Below are positions 34,948-42,935 of a stretch of 50,391 nucleotides of DNA, one piece after another (within the stretch, counting starts at the first letter, position 1; the number at the start of each line of letters is the position of its first letter). The stretch covers positions 1-50,391 of the forward strand of contig JAEVZU010000262.1 in the NCBI GenBank assembly GCA_023392075.1, given 5' to 3'. The notes under the pieces were generated by a model that saw only the letters and a list, made by a program, of their open reading frames with translations, did not search any database and was not told where the DNA came from. Source of the DNA: Bacillota bacterium (lineage in GTDB: Bacteria > Bacillota > Clostridia > Acetivibrionales > DSM-1351). Position numbers and translations under genes: made by a program.

Positions 34948-35568
34948 TTACCGGTTTTTATAATAAAAAACGGCTAACTGAGTCCTGTCCCTGAGATGGA
35001 GTTTTTCCAGCAGCACACTGATATAATTCCGTACTGTCCCTTCACTCAAATGCAGGTTTTCAGAGATTTCTCTGTTGTTGAGACCTTCCGATATCTGAAC
35101 GAGAAGTTCGATTTCCTTATCGCTGAGGTCATAATTCAAGAAAGCAGCCGAAGCAGTGCCCTGCAACAGCTCGGGAAGTTTTGTGCTTATCTCGTACCCA
35201 AAAACGCTTTGCCCCATATACACTGCTTTGAGTGCCGGTACAATACTTTCAAAATTCTGCTTCAGGAGATAACCTTTGGCACCGATTTTCAGAGCCTTGA
35301 CTATATAGGCATCATCCGAAAAAGTTGTTAGGTAGAGTATACGGGCATTTGGATATTGCTTTAAAAGTATTTCTCCGGCTTCAAGCCCTGTCATTGCATC
35401 CATCCGGATGTCCATCAGCAAAATATCAGGTTCCAGCTGACGGTACAGCGCAATTGCCTGCTGCCCGCTATTTCCGGTGCCGATAACACTGATTTCCGGA
35501 TCTGTCTCCAATATGGTCTTTAAAGAAACACAAACAAGTTTATCATCATCAACTACCAAGACTTTCAT
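34948..35568 (-). CDS. NarL/DesR-type response regulator
   Basis: A 206-residue protein. Residues 1-120 form a receiver with VVDDDKL acidic pocket, the phosphorylated Asp in DILLMDIRMD, and the Lys in KGYLLK. Residues 140-200 form a LuxR-type helix-turn-helix (LSDKEIELLVQISEGLNNRE, then SEGTVRNYISVLLEKLHLRD). Partner kinase is directly upstream on the same strand, separated by a hairpin. The ribosome site before the ATG is weak, so translation may depend on the intercistronic structure. Target unknown, possibly the surrounding glycan genes. Confidence 0.92.
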   Translation of the reverse strand: MKVLVVDDDKLVCVSLKTILETDPEISVIGTGNSGQQAIALYRQLEPDILLMDIRMDAMTGLEAGEILLKQYPNARILYLTTFSDDAYIVKALKIGAKGYLLKQNFESIVPALKAVYMGQSVFGYEISTKLPELLQGTASAAFLNYDLSDKEIELLVQISEGLNNREISENLHLSEGTVRNYISVLLEKLHLRDRTQLAVFYYKNR

Positions 35569-35586
35569 TAAAATACCGTTAGCCTT

Positions 35587-35648
35587 TCCGGCTCACAACA
35601 TAAAAAGATATTATTACACGTTCTTACCGTGAGCCGGATAAGTCGTGA
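35587..35648 (-). repeat. Intercistronic hairpin between kinase and response regulator
   Basis: TCCGGCTCAC (35587-35596) and GTGAGCCGGA (35639-35648) pair perfectly over ten bases. It fills almost the whole gap between the two genes. It may set the ratio of regulator to kinase or stabilise a processed message. Confidence 0.6.
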
Positions 35649-35651
35649 AGT

Positions 35652-36728
35652 TCAGCTCCACTTGGGTATCGAAATAAATATTTTAAAACCGTTATCAGTA
35701 TTTATGTCAAAATTAGCATTAAAGGCTTTAACTCTCTCGGAAATATTACTCAGCCCTATACCGTTCTCAAGATTATAGCCGGTTACTTTTCCATTATCCT
35801 GGATAATAAGCTGGTAAAGAGCAGGATGCTCCCTTAATGTGACAGTTGCTTCCGAAGCATCTGAATGCATGATAATATTTGAAAGGGCTTCCTTGACAAT
35901 AGCTATAAGACAATATTTCAGTCTTTTATCCACTGTTCCGGCAATATCATAATCCAGGGATATGGAACAAAATTTAAAATTTTCTACAAGTCCGCTGATC
36001 TGAGCATGAAGGTCTATAGACTCATCGTGAAGATTGTGTACACTGCTCCGGATGCTGTCCATTGCCTGGGAAAGCGTATCTTTTATCGATGAGAGGTTTT
36101 CTTTCAGATTCTCCTCTTTATTGATGGCCATTAAGGCTCCCAACTGAAGGAGACATCTTGATAGCAGGTGTCCCACATTATCATGTATTTCCATAGCAAT
36201 TCTGTTTCTTTCATTAAGCGTTGCCATATTAATTTCATAATCCTGTTTTTCCATCAATTCATTATTTTTCTTTTCCAAAAGAATTGAACGCTCCTTGGAA
36301 GTGTCTCTCAGGAGCATGTACTGCCTTCTGACATTGTTAAGGTTAAGAGTACGGGACTTCGCCAAATATGAAAAAGCAGAAAGAATTAACAATACCGGCA
36401 ATAAAGTATGCGAATAAATATCAACGTGTGTGATGAGGGGGACAAATGCCGATAAAGCAAGTAACTGCTCTCTTGTAGCAAAAATGTCATAGAAGAGTAC
36501 CGGAATAAACACAAAAAATTCCGGTGCAAACTGACATAAAAATATATAGCCTAAAAAAAATATAATTCTTATCTGTCCTTTGTCAAAGTAACTGTTCAAA
36601 GATGAAAGGGTCAGGCTTACGATAACAGGGACAACGCTTATGCCATAACCCGCATCAATTACATACAATATTATGCAAGATATAAAAATAACTGCCTTAT
36701 CAACTAATTCAATCATATGAACCGCCAT
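35652..36728 (-). CDS. DesK/NarX-type sensor histidine kinase
   Basis: About 358 residues. Five or six N-terminal transmembrane helices (VIFISCIILYVIDAGYGISV and others) without an extended periplasmic domain, a coiled-coil linker, then HisKA_3 with NRIAMEIHDNVGHLLSRCL (phospho-His) and the ATPase domain with KEALSNIIMHSDAS, DNGKVTGYNLENGIGLSNI. Such kinases sense membrane state or envelope signals. The start is unclear: a TTG at 36773, ATG at 36728 and ATG at 36716 are all possible, and none has an ideal ribosome site. Operon with the response regulator. Confidence 0.88.
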   Translation of the reverse strand: MAVHMIELVDKAVIFISCIILYVIDAGYGISVVPVIVSLTLSSLNSYFDKGQIRIIFFLGYIFLCQFAPEFFVFIPVLFYDIFATREQLLALSAFVPLITHVDIYSHTLLPVLLILSAFSYLAKSRTLNLNNVRRQYMLLRDTSKERSILLEKKNNELMEKQDYEINMATLNERNRIAMEIHDNVGHLLSRCLLQLGALMAINKEENLKENLSSIKDTLSQAMDSIRSSVHNLHDESIDLHAQISGLVENFKFCSISLDYDIAGTVDKRLKYCLIAIVKEALSNIIMHSDASEATVTLREHPALYQLIIQDNGKVTGYNLENGIGLSNISERVKAFNANFDINTDNGFKIFISIPKWS

Positions 36729-36958
36729 ATCCCCAGATAAAAACCACCTGGAATCATACAACCATTTTACCAAGCATCTGTATTTTTCTCAATAGAGGGT
36801 AATGAAGTATGAACGCTTTATGTAAAAAGGAATTTTTTAAAGTCAGAGCAGCAAGGAGAGGCCAGGCTAGTTTACATAAAAGTTAAAATAATAAGAACCT
36901 CAGTAAAGGACTCTACATAAAATAGACTAAAACGATATTATTTTGGAGAATGATGTAA

Positions 36959-38032
36959 ATGGAAAGATTCGTTGTTATAATGTCAGGAGGTTCAGGCACC
37001 AGACTATGGCCTATTTCAAGAGAGGCGAGGCCAAAGCAGTTTATCAGCATTGACGATGACGGCTGCATGCTGGTGCAAACTATTGAGCGCTTATGTGAAA
37101 TTGTTCCTGCCGACCATTGTTTTATAGTAACAGACAAACGCCTTAAAAATATAACTCTCAATACTGTAAAAAAATTAATACCCCGTAAAAATATAATATT
37201 TGAGCCTCAGAAGAAAAATACTGCAGCCTGTATTGAGTACGCCGCCGTCATCTTAAAAAAGAGATTTGGAGAGGGTGTGGTTTGTTTTGTTCCGGCTGAT
37301 GGGTATGTCAGGGACAAAAAAGGTTATAAGGAGGCAATCGAGCTGGCATATGATACGGCAGGCAGAACAAAATCCCTTGTGGTTGTAGGTATAACTCCAA
37401 CGTATCCTGCAACCGGTTATGGGTATATCCAGATCGACAAGGAAAAAGGTGACGATGAAAGGGTAATGATAGTTCAAAGGTTTATAGAAAAGCCGGATAT
37501 TGAAACTGCAAAAAAGTTTTTTGAGTCTGGAGAATTCCTTTGGAATGGCGGTATATTGGTAGGCAGCCTTGATTCGATTATAGGCAGTATAAGGAAATTT
37601 TTGCCCGAGCATGACAGGAATATCAGCTGGGCGGTGGGTAATTCAAACCGCTCCAACGGTAACAGATATCTTGATGAAGCATATAATAAAATACAAAATA
37701 TATCCTTTGATAATGGCGTACTTGAAAAGATCGACTGTATTTATGTAATAAAGGGGCAATTTGACTGGGACGATATAGGCAGCCTGGATTCATTATCCAA
37801 AACCTTTAAGACCGATGAAGACCGGAATGAAATAAAGGGAAATCATTTGGGGCTGGATACCGGCAATTCGATAATATTCAGCGACGGTGCACTTGTAACA
37901 ACTATAGGAGTTGACAACCTTATTGTGGCGAGTACAAAGGACGCAATTATTGTATGTCCCCGCAACAGAGCCCAGGATGTGAGGGGGCTTGTAGAACTAT
38001 TGAAACAGAAGGGGTATGAGAACCTTCTATAG
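36959..38032 (+). CDS. manC: Mannose-1-phosphate guanylyltransferase
   Basis: A 357-residue protein with the GMP family signature VIMSGGSGTRLWPISREARP followed by KQF, FEPQKKNTAACIEYAAV, FVPADGYVRDKKGY, ATGYGYIQIDK and RFIEKPD...FLWNGGIL. The C-terminal isomerase domain of bifunctional enzymes is absent, so it is the monofunctional form. It makes GDP-mannose, precursor for mannosyl or (through Gmd and Fcl, not in the window) fucosyl transfer. The fucosyltransferase-like gene follows. GGAG lies ten bases before the ATG. Confidence 0.94.
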   Translation: MERFVVIMSGGSGTRLWPISREARPKQFISIDDDGCMLVQTIERLCEIVPADHCFIVTDKRLKNITLNTVKKLIPRKNIIFEPQKKNTAACIEYAAVILKKRFGEGVVCFVPADGYVRDKKGYKEAIELAYDTAGRTKSLVVVGITPTYPATGYGYIQIDKEKGDDERVMIVQRFIEKPDIETAKKFFESGEFLWNGGILVGSLDSIIGSIRKFLPEHDRNISWAVGNSNRSNGNRYLDEAYNKIQNISFDNGVLEKIDCIYVIKGQFDWDDIGSLDSLSKTFKTDEDRNEIKGNHLGLDTGNSIIFSDGALVTTIGVDNLIVASTKDAIIVCPRNRAQDVRGLVELLKQKGYENLL

Positions 38033-38077
38033 CAAACATAAGTCTGACTTGAAAAATACATCGTAATGGAGGATGAT

Positions 38078-38989
38078 ATGCAGTCTCGTAAATTTATATT
38101 AATTAAGTCCACGGGTAACGGTTTTTGGTTTGATATGCACCATGTGCTGACGCAGCTGTATTTTGCCGAGATAACAGGAAGGATACCGGTGGTTTACTGG
38201 GGGAAAAACTGCATGTACAGTATTGATGACGGTTCAGATGCCTTCGGGCAGTTTTTTCAGCCGGTTTCACCATATGGTATAGATGATCTTGAAAACCGTG
38301 ATTTTACCTATTTCCCCAAGGTATGGAGAAGCGACAACCTCCGGGAGGAAGGTTTATATTATGATGCTGAAATCACCCTTGAGGATCTGATGAATTGTAA
38401 TGCGGATGTAGTTGTTCAAAACTGCTTCATTGAACCTGAAAATATGATGTACTGGATTGAGAAGCATCCTATGTACGGATTCATATCCAGATATTTGTAC
38501 GGTTCCATGCTGAAAAAATATATCAGACTTCAGCAATTGGTTTCTGATGAAATAGATGAATTCTATGAGACCCATATGAGAGGAAATATATTTATAGCAG
38601 TGCACATCCGCGGAAGTGACAAGGTTGTAGAGGTTGAATATCTGTATGAACTCAATAAACAGTATCCGGCTGAGATTGACAAACACTTAAAAAATAATTC
38701 AAATGCAAGACTGTTTCTTCTGACAGATTGCAGTGACATTCTGGAACAGTACTCAGAGCTGTACCCGGGGAGAATTATTAATACGGATTGCAGAAGAGTT
38801 CTGCAGGAGGGGCCGGGTTCCCACTTCCAGGAATATGAAGATAAAGCGAGGAAAGGGCTGGAGATCATTAAGGATACATGGCTGGCAGCCAGATGCAATT
38901 ATTTTATCGGTAACGGTTATTCAAACGTTTCACTGGCTGTAAGCGAACTTAAGGATTGGGATAAGAAAGCCCTGAAGCTTATATATTAG
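38078..38989 (+). CDS. GT23/NodZ-like fucosyltransferase
   Basis: A 303-residue protein. It opens with KFILIKSTGNGFWFDMHHVLTQ, and contains FIAVHIRGSDKVVEVEY, the counterpart of the HxRRTDK donor-site motif of FUT8/NodZ enzymes, then ARLFLLTDCSDILEQYSEL and CNYFIGNGYSNVSLAVSEL, like the family's C-terminal acceptor motifs. It is cytosolic, with no membrane helix. Donor probably GDP-fucose. The ATG at 38078 follows GGAGG (38068-38072); an ATG at 38066 precedes that site and is not used. Confidence 0.78.
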   Translation: MQSRKFILIKSTGNGFWFDMHHVLTQLYFAEITGRIPVVYWGKNCMYSIDDGSDAFGQFFQPVSPYGIDDLENRDFTYFPKVWRSDNLREEGLYYDAEITLEDLMNCNADVVVQNCFIEPENMMYWIEKHPMYGFISRYLYGSMLKKYIRLQQLVSDEIDEFYETHMRGNIFIAVHIRGSDKVVEVEYLYELNKQYPAEIDKHLKNNSNARLFLLTDCSDILEQYSELYPGRIINTDCRRVLQEGPGSHFQEYEDKARKGLEIIKDTWLAARCNYFIGNGYSNVSLAVSELKDWDKKALKLIY

Positions 38990-39040
38990 ATGGGGAACAA
39001 GTACCTTAAAATATTATTCGGCAGTGGAAGGAGTATTTTG

Positions 39041-40009
39041 ATGTTGGAAAAAGATAAACTTCTTGAATTATATAGAGTAATGATGACAATCAGAAAAGTA
39101 GAATTAAAAATTGACAGTGAGTATAAGAATGACGAAATGAAAACGCCTATCCACTTATCAATAGGTCAGGAGGCCACATCGGCAGGAGTATGCATTAACC
39201 TCCGCAGGAAGGATTATGTCTTCGGAACACACAGGAGTCACGCTCAATATATAGCCAAGGGCGGAGATATAAAGAAAATGATAGCTGAATTATATCTGAG
39301 AATAACCGGGTGTTCCTCCGGAAGAGGCGGATCAATGCATCTGATGGCACCAGAGGTGGGAATACTGGGTTCAACGGCCATCGTAGGCGGGAGTATTCCG
39401 ATTGGAACTGGAACTGCTCTTGCTTCTAAAATTTCTGGAGACGGAAAGGTAAGTGCAGTATTTTTCGGAGACGGTGCCGTTGATGAGGGTACTTTTCATG
39501 AAAGCCTGAATTTTGCTTCTTTAAAGAAGCTGCCTGTTGTTTATATATGTGAGAATAATGCATATGCAATAAATTCCCATCAATCTGCCAGACATCCCAA
39601 GGACAATATATACGAGTGGGCTGAAAGCTATGATATTCCCGGCTATCAGATAGACGGAAACGATGTTGTCAAAGTGTCCGAATATGCCGCCGAGGCCATT
39701 GAAAGATGCAGAAGGGGAGAGGGGCCCACATTGCTGGAGTGCATGACCTACAGGTGGAAGGGACATATTGGCACGGTCAATGATGTAGGAGAGGGTCAGA
39801 GATCACAAAATGAGTATGACTACTGGCTGTCAAAATGTCCCATAAGATGGTATACAACCTATCTCTACGATATAGGCCTTCTTAATAAAGCTGCTGAAAA
39901 TAATATAAACAGTGAAATTGACAGCCTGGTAAATGAGGCTTTTGAATTTGCTGTCAATTCTCCGAAACCGGACCCCAAAGCACTTATGGATTTTGTTTAT
40001 GCAGGCTGA
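39041..40009 (+). CDS. Thiamine-diphosphate dehydrogenase E1, alpha subunit
   Basis: A 322-residue protein matching the alpha chain of 2-oxo-acid dehydrogenase E1 (AcoA/PdhA kind). TPP-binding GDGAVDEGTFHESLNFASLK with downstream ENNAYAIN is visible, plus HRSHAQYIAKGG and GRGGSMHL. GGAG lies upstream of ATG 39041; an ATG at 38990 immediately at the previous stop is less likely. No lipoyl E2 or E3 gene follows, so the classical complex is not encoded here. In a sugar cluster it may decarboxylate a 2-oxo-acid and pass an acyl unit to a nucleotide sugar. Confidence 0.9.
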   Translation: MLEKDKLLELYRVMMTIRKVELKIDSEYKNDEMKTPIHLSIGQEATSAGVCINLRRKDYVFGTHRSHAQYIAKGGDIKKMIAELYLRITGCSSGRGGSMHLMAPEVGILGSTAIVGGSIPIGTGTALASKISGDGKVSAVFFGDGAVDEGTFHESLNFASLKKLPVVYICENNAYAINSHQSARHPKDNIYEWAESYDIPGYQIDGNDVVKVSEYAAEAIERCRRGEGPTLLECMTYRWKGHIGTVNDVGEGQRSQNEYDYWLSKCPIRWYTTYLYDIGLLNKAAENNINSEIDSLVNEAFEFAVNSPKPDPKALMDFVYAG

Positions 40010-40104
40010 TCCATGCAGTTGGACTGCAGACGGATATGGCCTTTTGAATTGAAAGATGCAAGACATTAGCCGGTAAATAGATATCATAATTAGGAGGTCT
40101 TATA

Positions 40105-41145
40105 ATGCCCTGGACAACAATCGAGGTTGAAAAACAGGATAAATTTATTATAGACGATGAATCACAGTCAGGAAGAACCATATCGTATAAGGATGCAATT
40201 TATGAAGCTCTTGATCAATCCATGGACAGGGATTCCCGGGTTTTCATCATGGGAGAAGGTATTGATGATGTCTCCGGGGTTTTTGGTACAACTAAAGGTT
40301 TGCATGAAAAGTATGGAAGGCACCGGGTATTTGATACACCTATAGCAGAGAACTCTTTGACAGGTATGGCTGCCGGCGCTGCCATGGCCGGCTTGAGACC
40401 TGTACTTGTGCATGCCCGCATGGATTTCCTTCTGCTGTCTTTCGATCAGCTGGTAAACCATGCGGCAAAGTGGAGTTATATGACAGGAGGAGCGGTCAGT
40501 GTGCCGTTGGTGGTCCGTACAATCAGCGCCCGAGGCTGGGGGTCCGGAGCACAGCATTCACAGTGCATTCAGGGAATGCTTATGAATGTGCCGGGACTAA
40601 AAATAGCCGTACCTGCAACGCCGTATGATGCCAAGGGCTTAATGATTTCAAGCATAATTGACAATAACCCGGTTCTGTTTGTAGAACACAGATGGTTGTA
40701 CAAAACCATGGGCAAGGTTCCCGATACACTTTATTCAATACCCTTTGGAAAGGGTGCGGTCAGAAAAAAGGGAAACAGTGTAACCATAGTGGCTGTATCC
40801 TATATGGTTATTGAAGCGCTGAAGGCTGCACAGAAGCTCGAGGATGAGAATATATCAGTGGAGGTTATTGATCTGAGAACTATCAAGCCTATCGATGAGG
40901 ATATTATTTTTGAGTCCCTTGCCAAAACCGGAAGGTTAATAATAACCGACACCGGCCCCAGGACCGGAGGAGCGGCTTCGGAGATAGCGTCAATTGTCTC
41001 GGAAAAAGCGTTGAACTGCTTGAAGAAACCTGTTGTCAAAGTTTGCTGTCCTGACTGTCCGACACCCACCAGTGATGTACTGGAAAAGGTATACTACCCT
41101 GATTCCGAGACTATTTGCAAGGCAGTCAGAGAGATTTTGAAGTAA
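40105..41145 (+). CDS. Thiamine-diphosphate dehydrogenase E1, beta subunit
   Basis: A 346-residue protein of the E1 beta family. It shows SYKDAIYEALDQSMDRDSRV, IMGEGIDDVSGVFGTTKGL, DTPIAENSLTGMAAGAAMAG, RPVLVHARMDFLLLSFDQLV, and a C-terminal transketolase domain with VIDLRTIKPIDEDIIF. The glutamate in the PIAENS segment is the residue expected to activate TPP. AGGAGG precedes the ATG. A 96-base gap follows the alpha subunit. Together the two form an alpha2beta2 E1 without E2/E3. Confidence 0.92.
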   Translation: MPWTTIEVEKQDKFIIDDESQSGRTISYKDAIYEALDQSMDRDSRVFIMGEGIDDVSGVFGTTKGLHEKYGRHRVFDTPIAENSLTGMAAGAAMAGLRPVLVHARMDFLLLSFDQLVNHAAKWSYMTGGAVSVPLVVRTISARGWGSGAQHSQCIQGMLMNVPGLKIAVPATPYDAKGLMISSIIDNNPVLFVEHRWLYKTMGKVPDTLYSIPFGKGAVRKKGNSVTIVAVSYMVIEALKAAQKLEDENISVEVIDLRTIKPIDEDIIFESLAKTGRLIITDTGPRTGGAASEIASIVSEKALNCLKKPVVKVCCPDCPTPTSDVLEKVYYPDSETICKAVREILK

Positions 41146-41229
41146 TTGTATGCAAATTGATATAACACTGATTAAAATAATTAAAACAACATAAATAAGC
41201 CGGCTTAAAAACGGCGACTGAAATAATAT

Positions 41230-41341
41230 GGCTTACTCCAGTCACATCCTGGCCGCAGCAGCGGACCGGCCATCCGGTTCCGGACACTGCCCGGATTAAT
41301 ATCCTGTCATTTCCCGGCAAGATGTGTACCTGGAGTAAGTC
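41230..41341 (+). ncRNA. Candidate multi-branch structured RNA upstream of the SDR gene
   Basis: A 12-pair closing stem (GGCTTACTCCAG 41230-41241 with CTGGAGTAAGTC 41330-41341) continues with CACATC/GATGTG. Inside are TGGCC/GGCCA, TCCGG/CCGGA and TGCC/GGCA hairpins, giving a four-way layout. The region is more GC-rich than its surroundings and ends about 60 bases before the SDR start. No known riboswitch consensus is recognised. A regulatory leader is the first hypothesis. Confidence 0.6.
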
Positions 41342-41402
41342 TATAAATTTCAAACGAATGTTTTTAACCGGTACAAGGAGTAAAATAGAGGAGGAACAGG
41401 CT

Positions 41403-42443
41403 TTGGATAAATTTATAGAACAGGACTGCAGGGAATATATTGCACGAATAGATTTAACACCTCTTAGGGAGAAAACAGTACTGATAACAGGAGCTAACGG
41501 ACTCATAGGAACCTATCTCATATATATGCTTCATCTTGCCAACCTGGAAAACGGCACGGGCATAAATATTGAGGCTGTTAGCAGAAGTGCTCCGAATAAG
41601 GCCTTGAGCGAGGTTTTTGAAAAAAATTACAGGTTTCACCCGTTGGATCTGAACCTGCCCGACTCGCTTGATATGCTGCAAAAAGCCGATTACATTATAC
41701 ATGGCGCCACATATGCACAACCGGGAAAGTTTCTGAGAAATTATCTGGATACGATACATTTGAATACAGTGGTTGCTGAAAAGCTGCTTCAGAAGGCCAG
41801 AGTAAACAATGCGGATTTTTTGTATATGAGCTCGTCGGAGGTGTACGGAGAACCGGATGCGGGGAACATACCCACACCCGAGGAATTTCCCGGACTGTGT
41901 TCTCCGGTGAATATCAGAGCCATATATTCTGAAGCCAAGCGAATAGGAGAGACGCTTTGCTTTGCATACAAAAACTATGAAAATGTCAATACAAAGATAG
42001 CCAGAATATCAATGACCTACGGACCCGGAGTCAGTGCCAATGATGAGCGTGTCCTGACCCAGTTTATCAGGCAGGCGCTCAGTAAAAAGGAAATCATTAT
42101 GATGGACAGCGGCAGTAAGATCAGAACCTTCTGTTATATTGCCGATTGTGTATTAATGCTGCTAAACATAATGCTGTATGGAACTCAGCTGGTTTACAAC
42201 GTAGGCGGGAAGGAAAGCATAACCATTCGAAAGCTTGCAGAAGAGATATGTGGCATCACCGGGAGCAAGCTTTCTGTAGAGAACCCCGGGTACAATTTTG
42301 CCGAAAAGGTAAAGGTCTCTCCTCAGCATGTCGAGCTGAATATAGGGAGGATTTGTTCAGAGTTCGGAATAAATCAATTCAAGCCAATGAGTGAGGGATT
42401 GAAGCGGACAATTGAATGGAACCGCAGCAGTTACGATTTCTGA
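41403..42443 (+). CDS. NAD-dependent epimerase/dehydratase (extended SDR)
   Basis: A 346-residue protein. It carries VLITGANGLIGTYLIYML (NAD site), ADYIIHGATYAQP, LYMSSSEVYGEP, IRAIYSEAKRIGET (catalytic Tyr and Lys), and RISMTYGPGVSANDERVLTQ plus FCYIADCV. The layout is that of a nucleotide-sugar epimerase or decarboxylase (UXS/GalE relatives); the reaction is not decidable. Start chosen as TTG 41403 with GAGGAGG upstream; an upstream frame reads back through the structured RNA. As the last gene of the cluster it may act on the product of the E1 pair. Confidence 0.85.
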   Translation: MDKFIEQDCREYIARIDLTPLREKTVLITGANGLIGTYLIYMLHLANLENGTGINIEAVSRSAPNKALSEVFEKNYRFHPLDLNLPDSLDMLQKADYIIHGATYAQPGKFLRNYLDTIHLNTVVAEKLLQKARVNNADFLYMSSSEVYGEPDAGNIPTPEEFPGLCSPVNIRAIYSEAKRIGETLCFAYKNYENVNTKIARISMTYGPGVSANDERVLTQFIRQALSKKEIIMMDSGSKIRTFCYIADCVLMLLNIMLYGTQLVYNVGGKESITIRKLAEEICGITGSKLSVENPGYNFAEKVKVSPQHVELNIGRICSEFGINQFKPMSEGLKRTIEWNRSSYDF

Positions 42444-42450
42444 TGTATTT

Positions 42451-42579
42451 CCGGCGGTTAAATTCCCGCAGAATTTAGTAGTCATCCTTGCCAATACATA
42501 CAGTATTGCCTTCGTCCTCCGCCTTATCCTGCAAAAATTTTACCCGCCGGCAATATACGTTTAGCTGTTACAGACCACT
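42451..42579 (+). repeat. Dispersed stem-loop repeat, long copy
   Basis: CCGGCGGTTAAATTCCCGC (42451-42469) can pair imperfectly with GCAAAAATTTTACCCGCCGG (42531-42550), and the 52-base right part matches 33557-33610. It occupies most of the gap between the SDR and the lipoprotein remnant. Confidence 0.7.
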
Positions 42580-42738
42580 ATGAGCAATGTAAGTATTCCC
42601 CTGTATACAGCCCTTAACCAATTTGGATCAGCAGGTATTATGGTATAGGTTTACAAATTTAATATAAACTGTATAATTATTATAAATACAAAAGTAAATT
42701 TGTATTCTGCTTTTATAGCTTGCATCTTTGGGGGGGTT

Positions 42739-42914
42739 ATGAGAAATAGGTTTTTTTAGTACTTTTCAGTGTAATTCTTGTCATCGTGTTAAATGCCTGT
42801 TCACTCAAAAACGATAACAATGAAGGAACCAGGGATTTCCTGGCCGGAAGAATTTCGGCAGAACAAGCCGCAAAGGATATAAACCGGAAGATTATGCTGT
42901 ATCTGAATGAATAA
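42739..42914 (+). pseudogene. Internally deleted solute-binding lipoprotein with poly-T frameshift
   Basis: The ATG (ribosome-like G-run immediately upstream) reads four codons, MRNRFF, and hits a stop in a run of seven T. With one more T the frame continues as a lipoprotein signal peptide (LFSVILVIVLNACSLK, lipobox Cys) fused directly to RDFLAGRISAEQAAKDINRK and IMLYLNE, the C-terminus of family-1 solute-binding proteins. The same ending, with FLQGKQTSSQAAKAINNK and VNLYLGE, occurs in the gene at 49766. About 400 internal residues are missing. Confidence 0.7.
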
Positions 42915-42935
42915 AGCTTAAAGGGCGGTTTAGAT

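Noticed and set aside
38990..39040. Upstream ATG of the E1 alpha gene
   Set aside because: It begins at the stop of the preceding gene without a ribosome site; GGAG is placed for the ATG at 39041.
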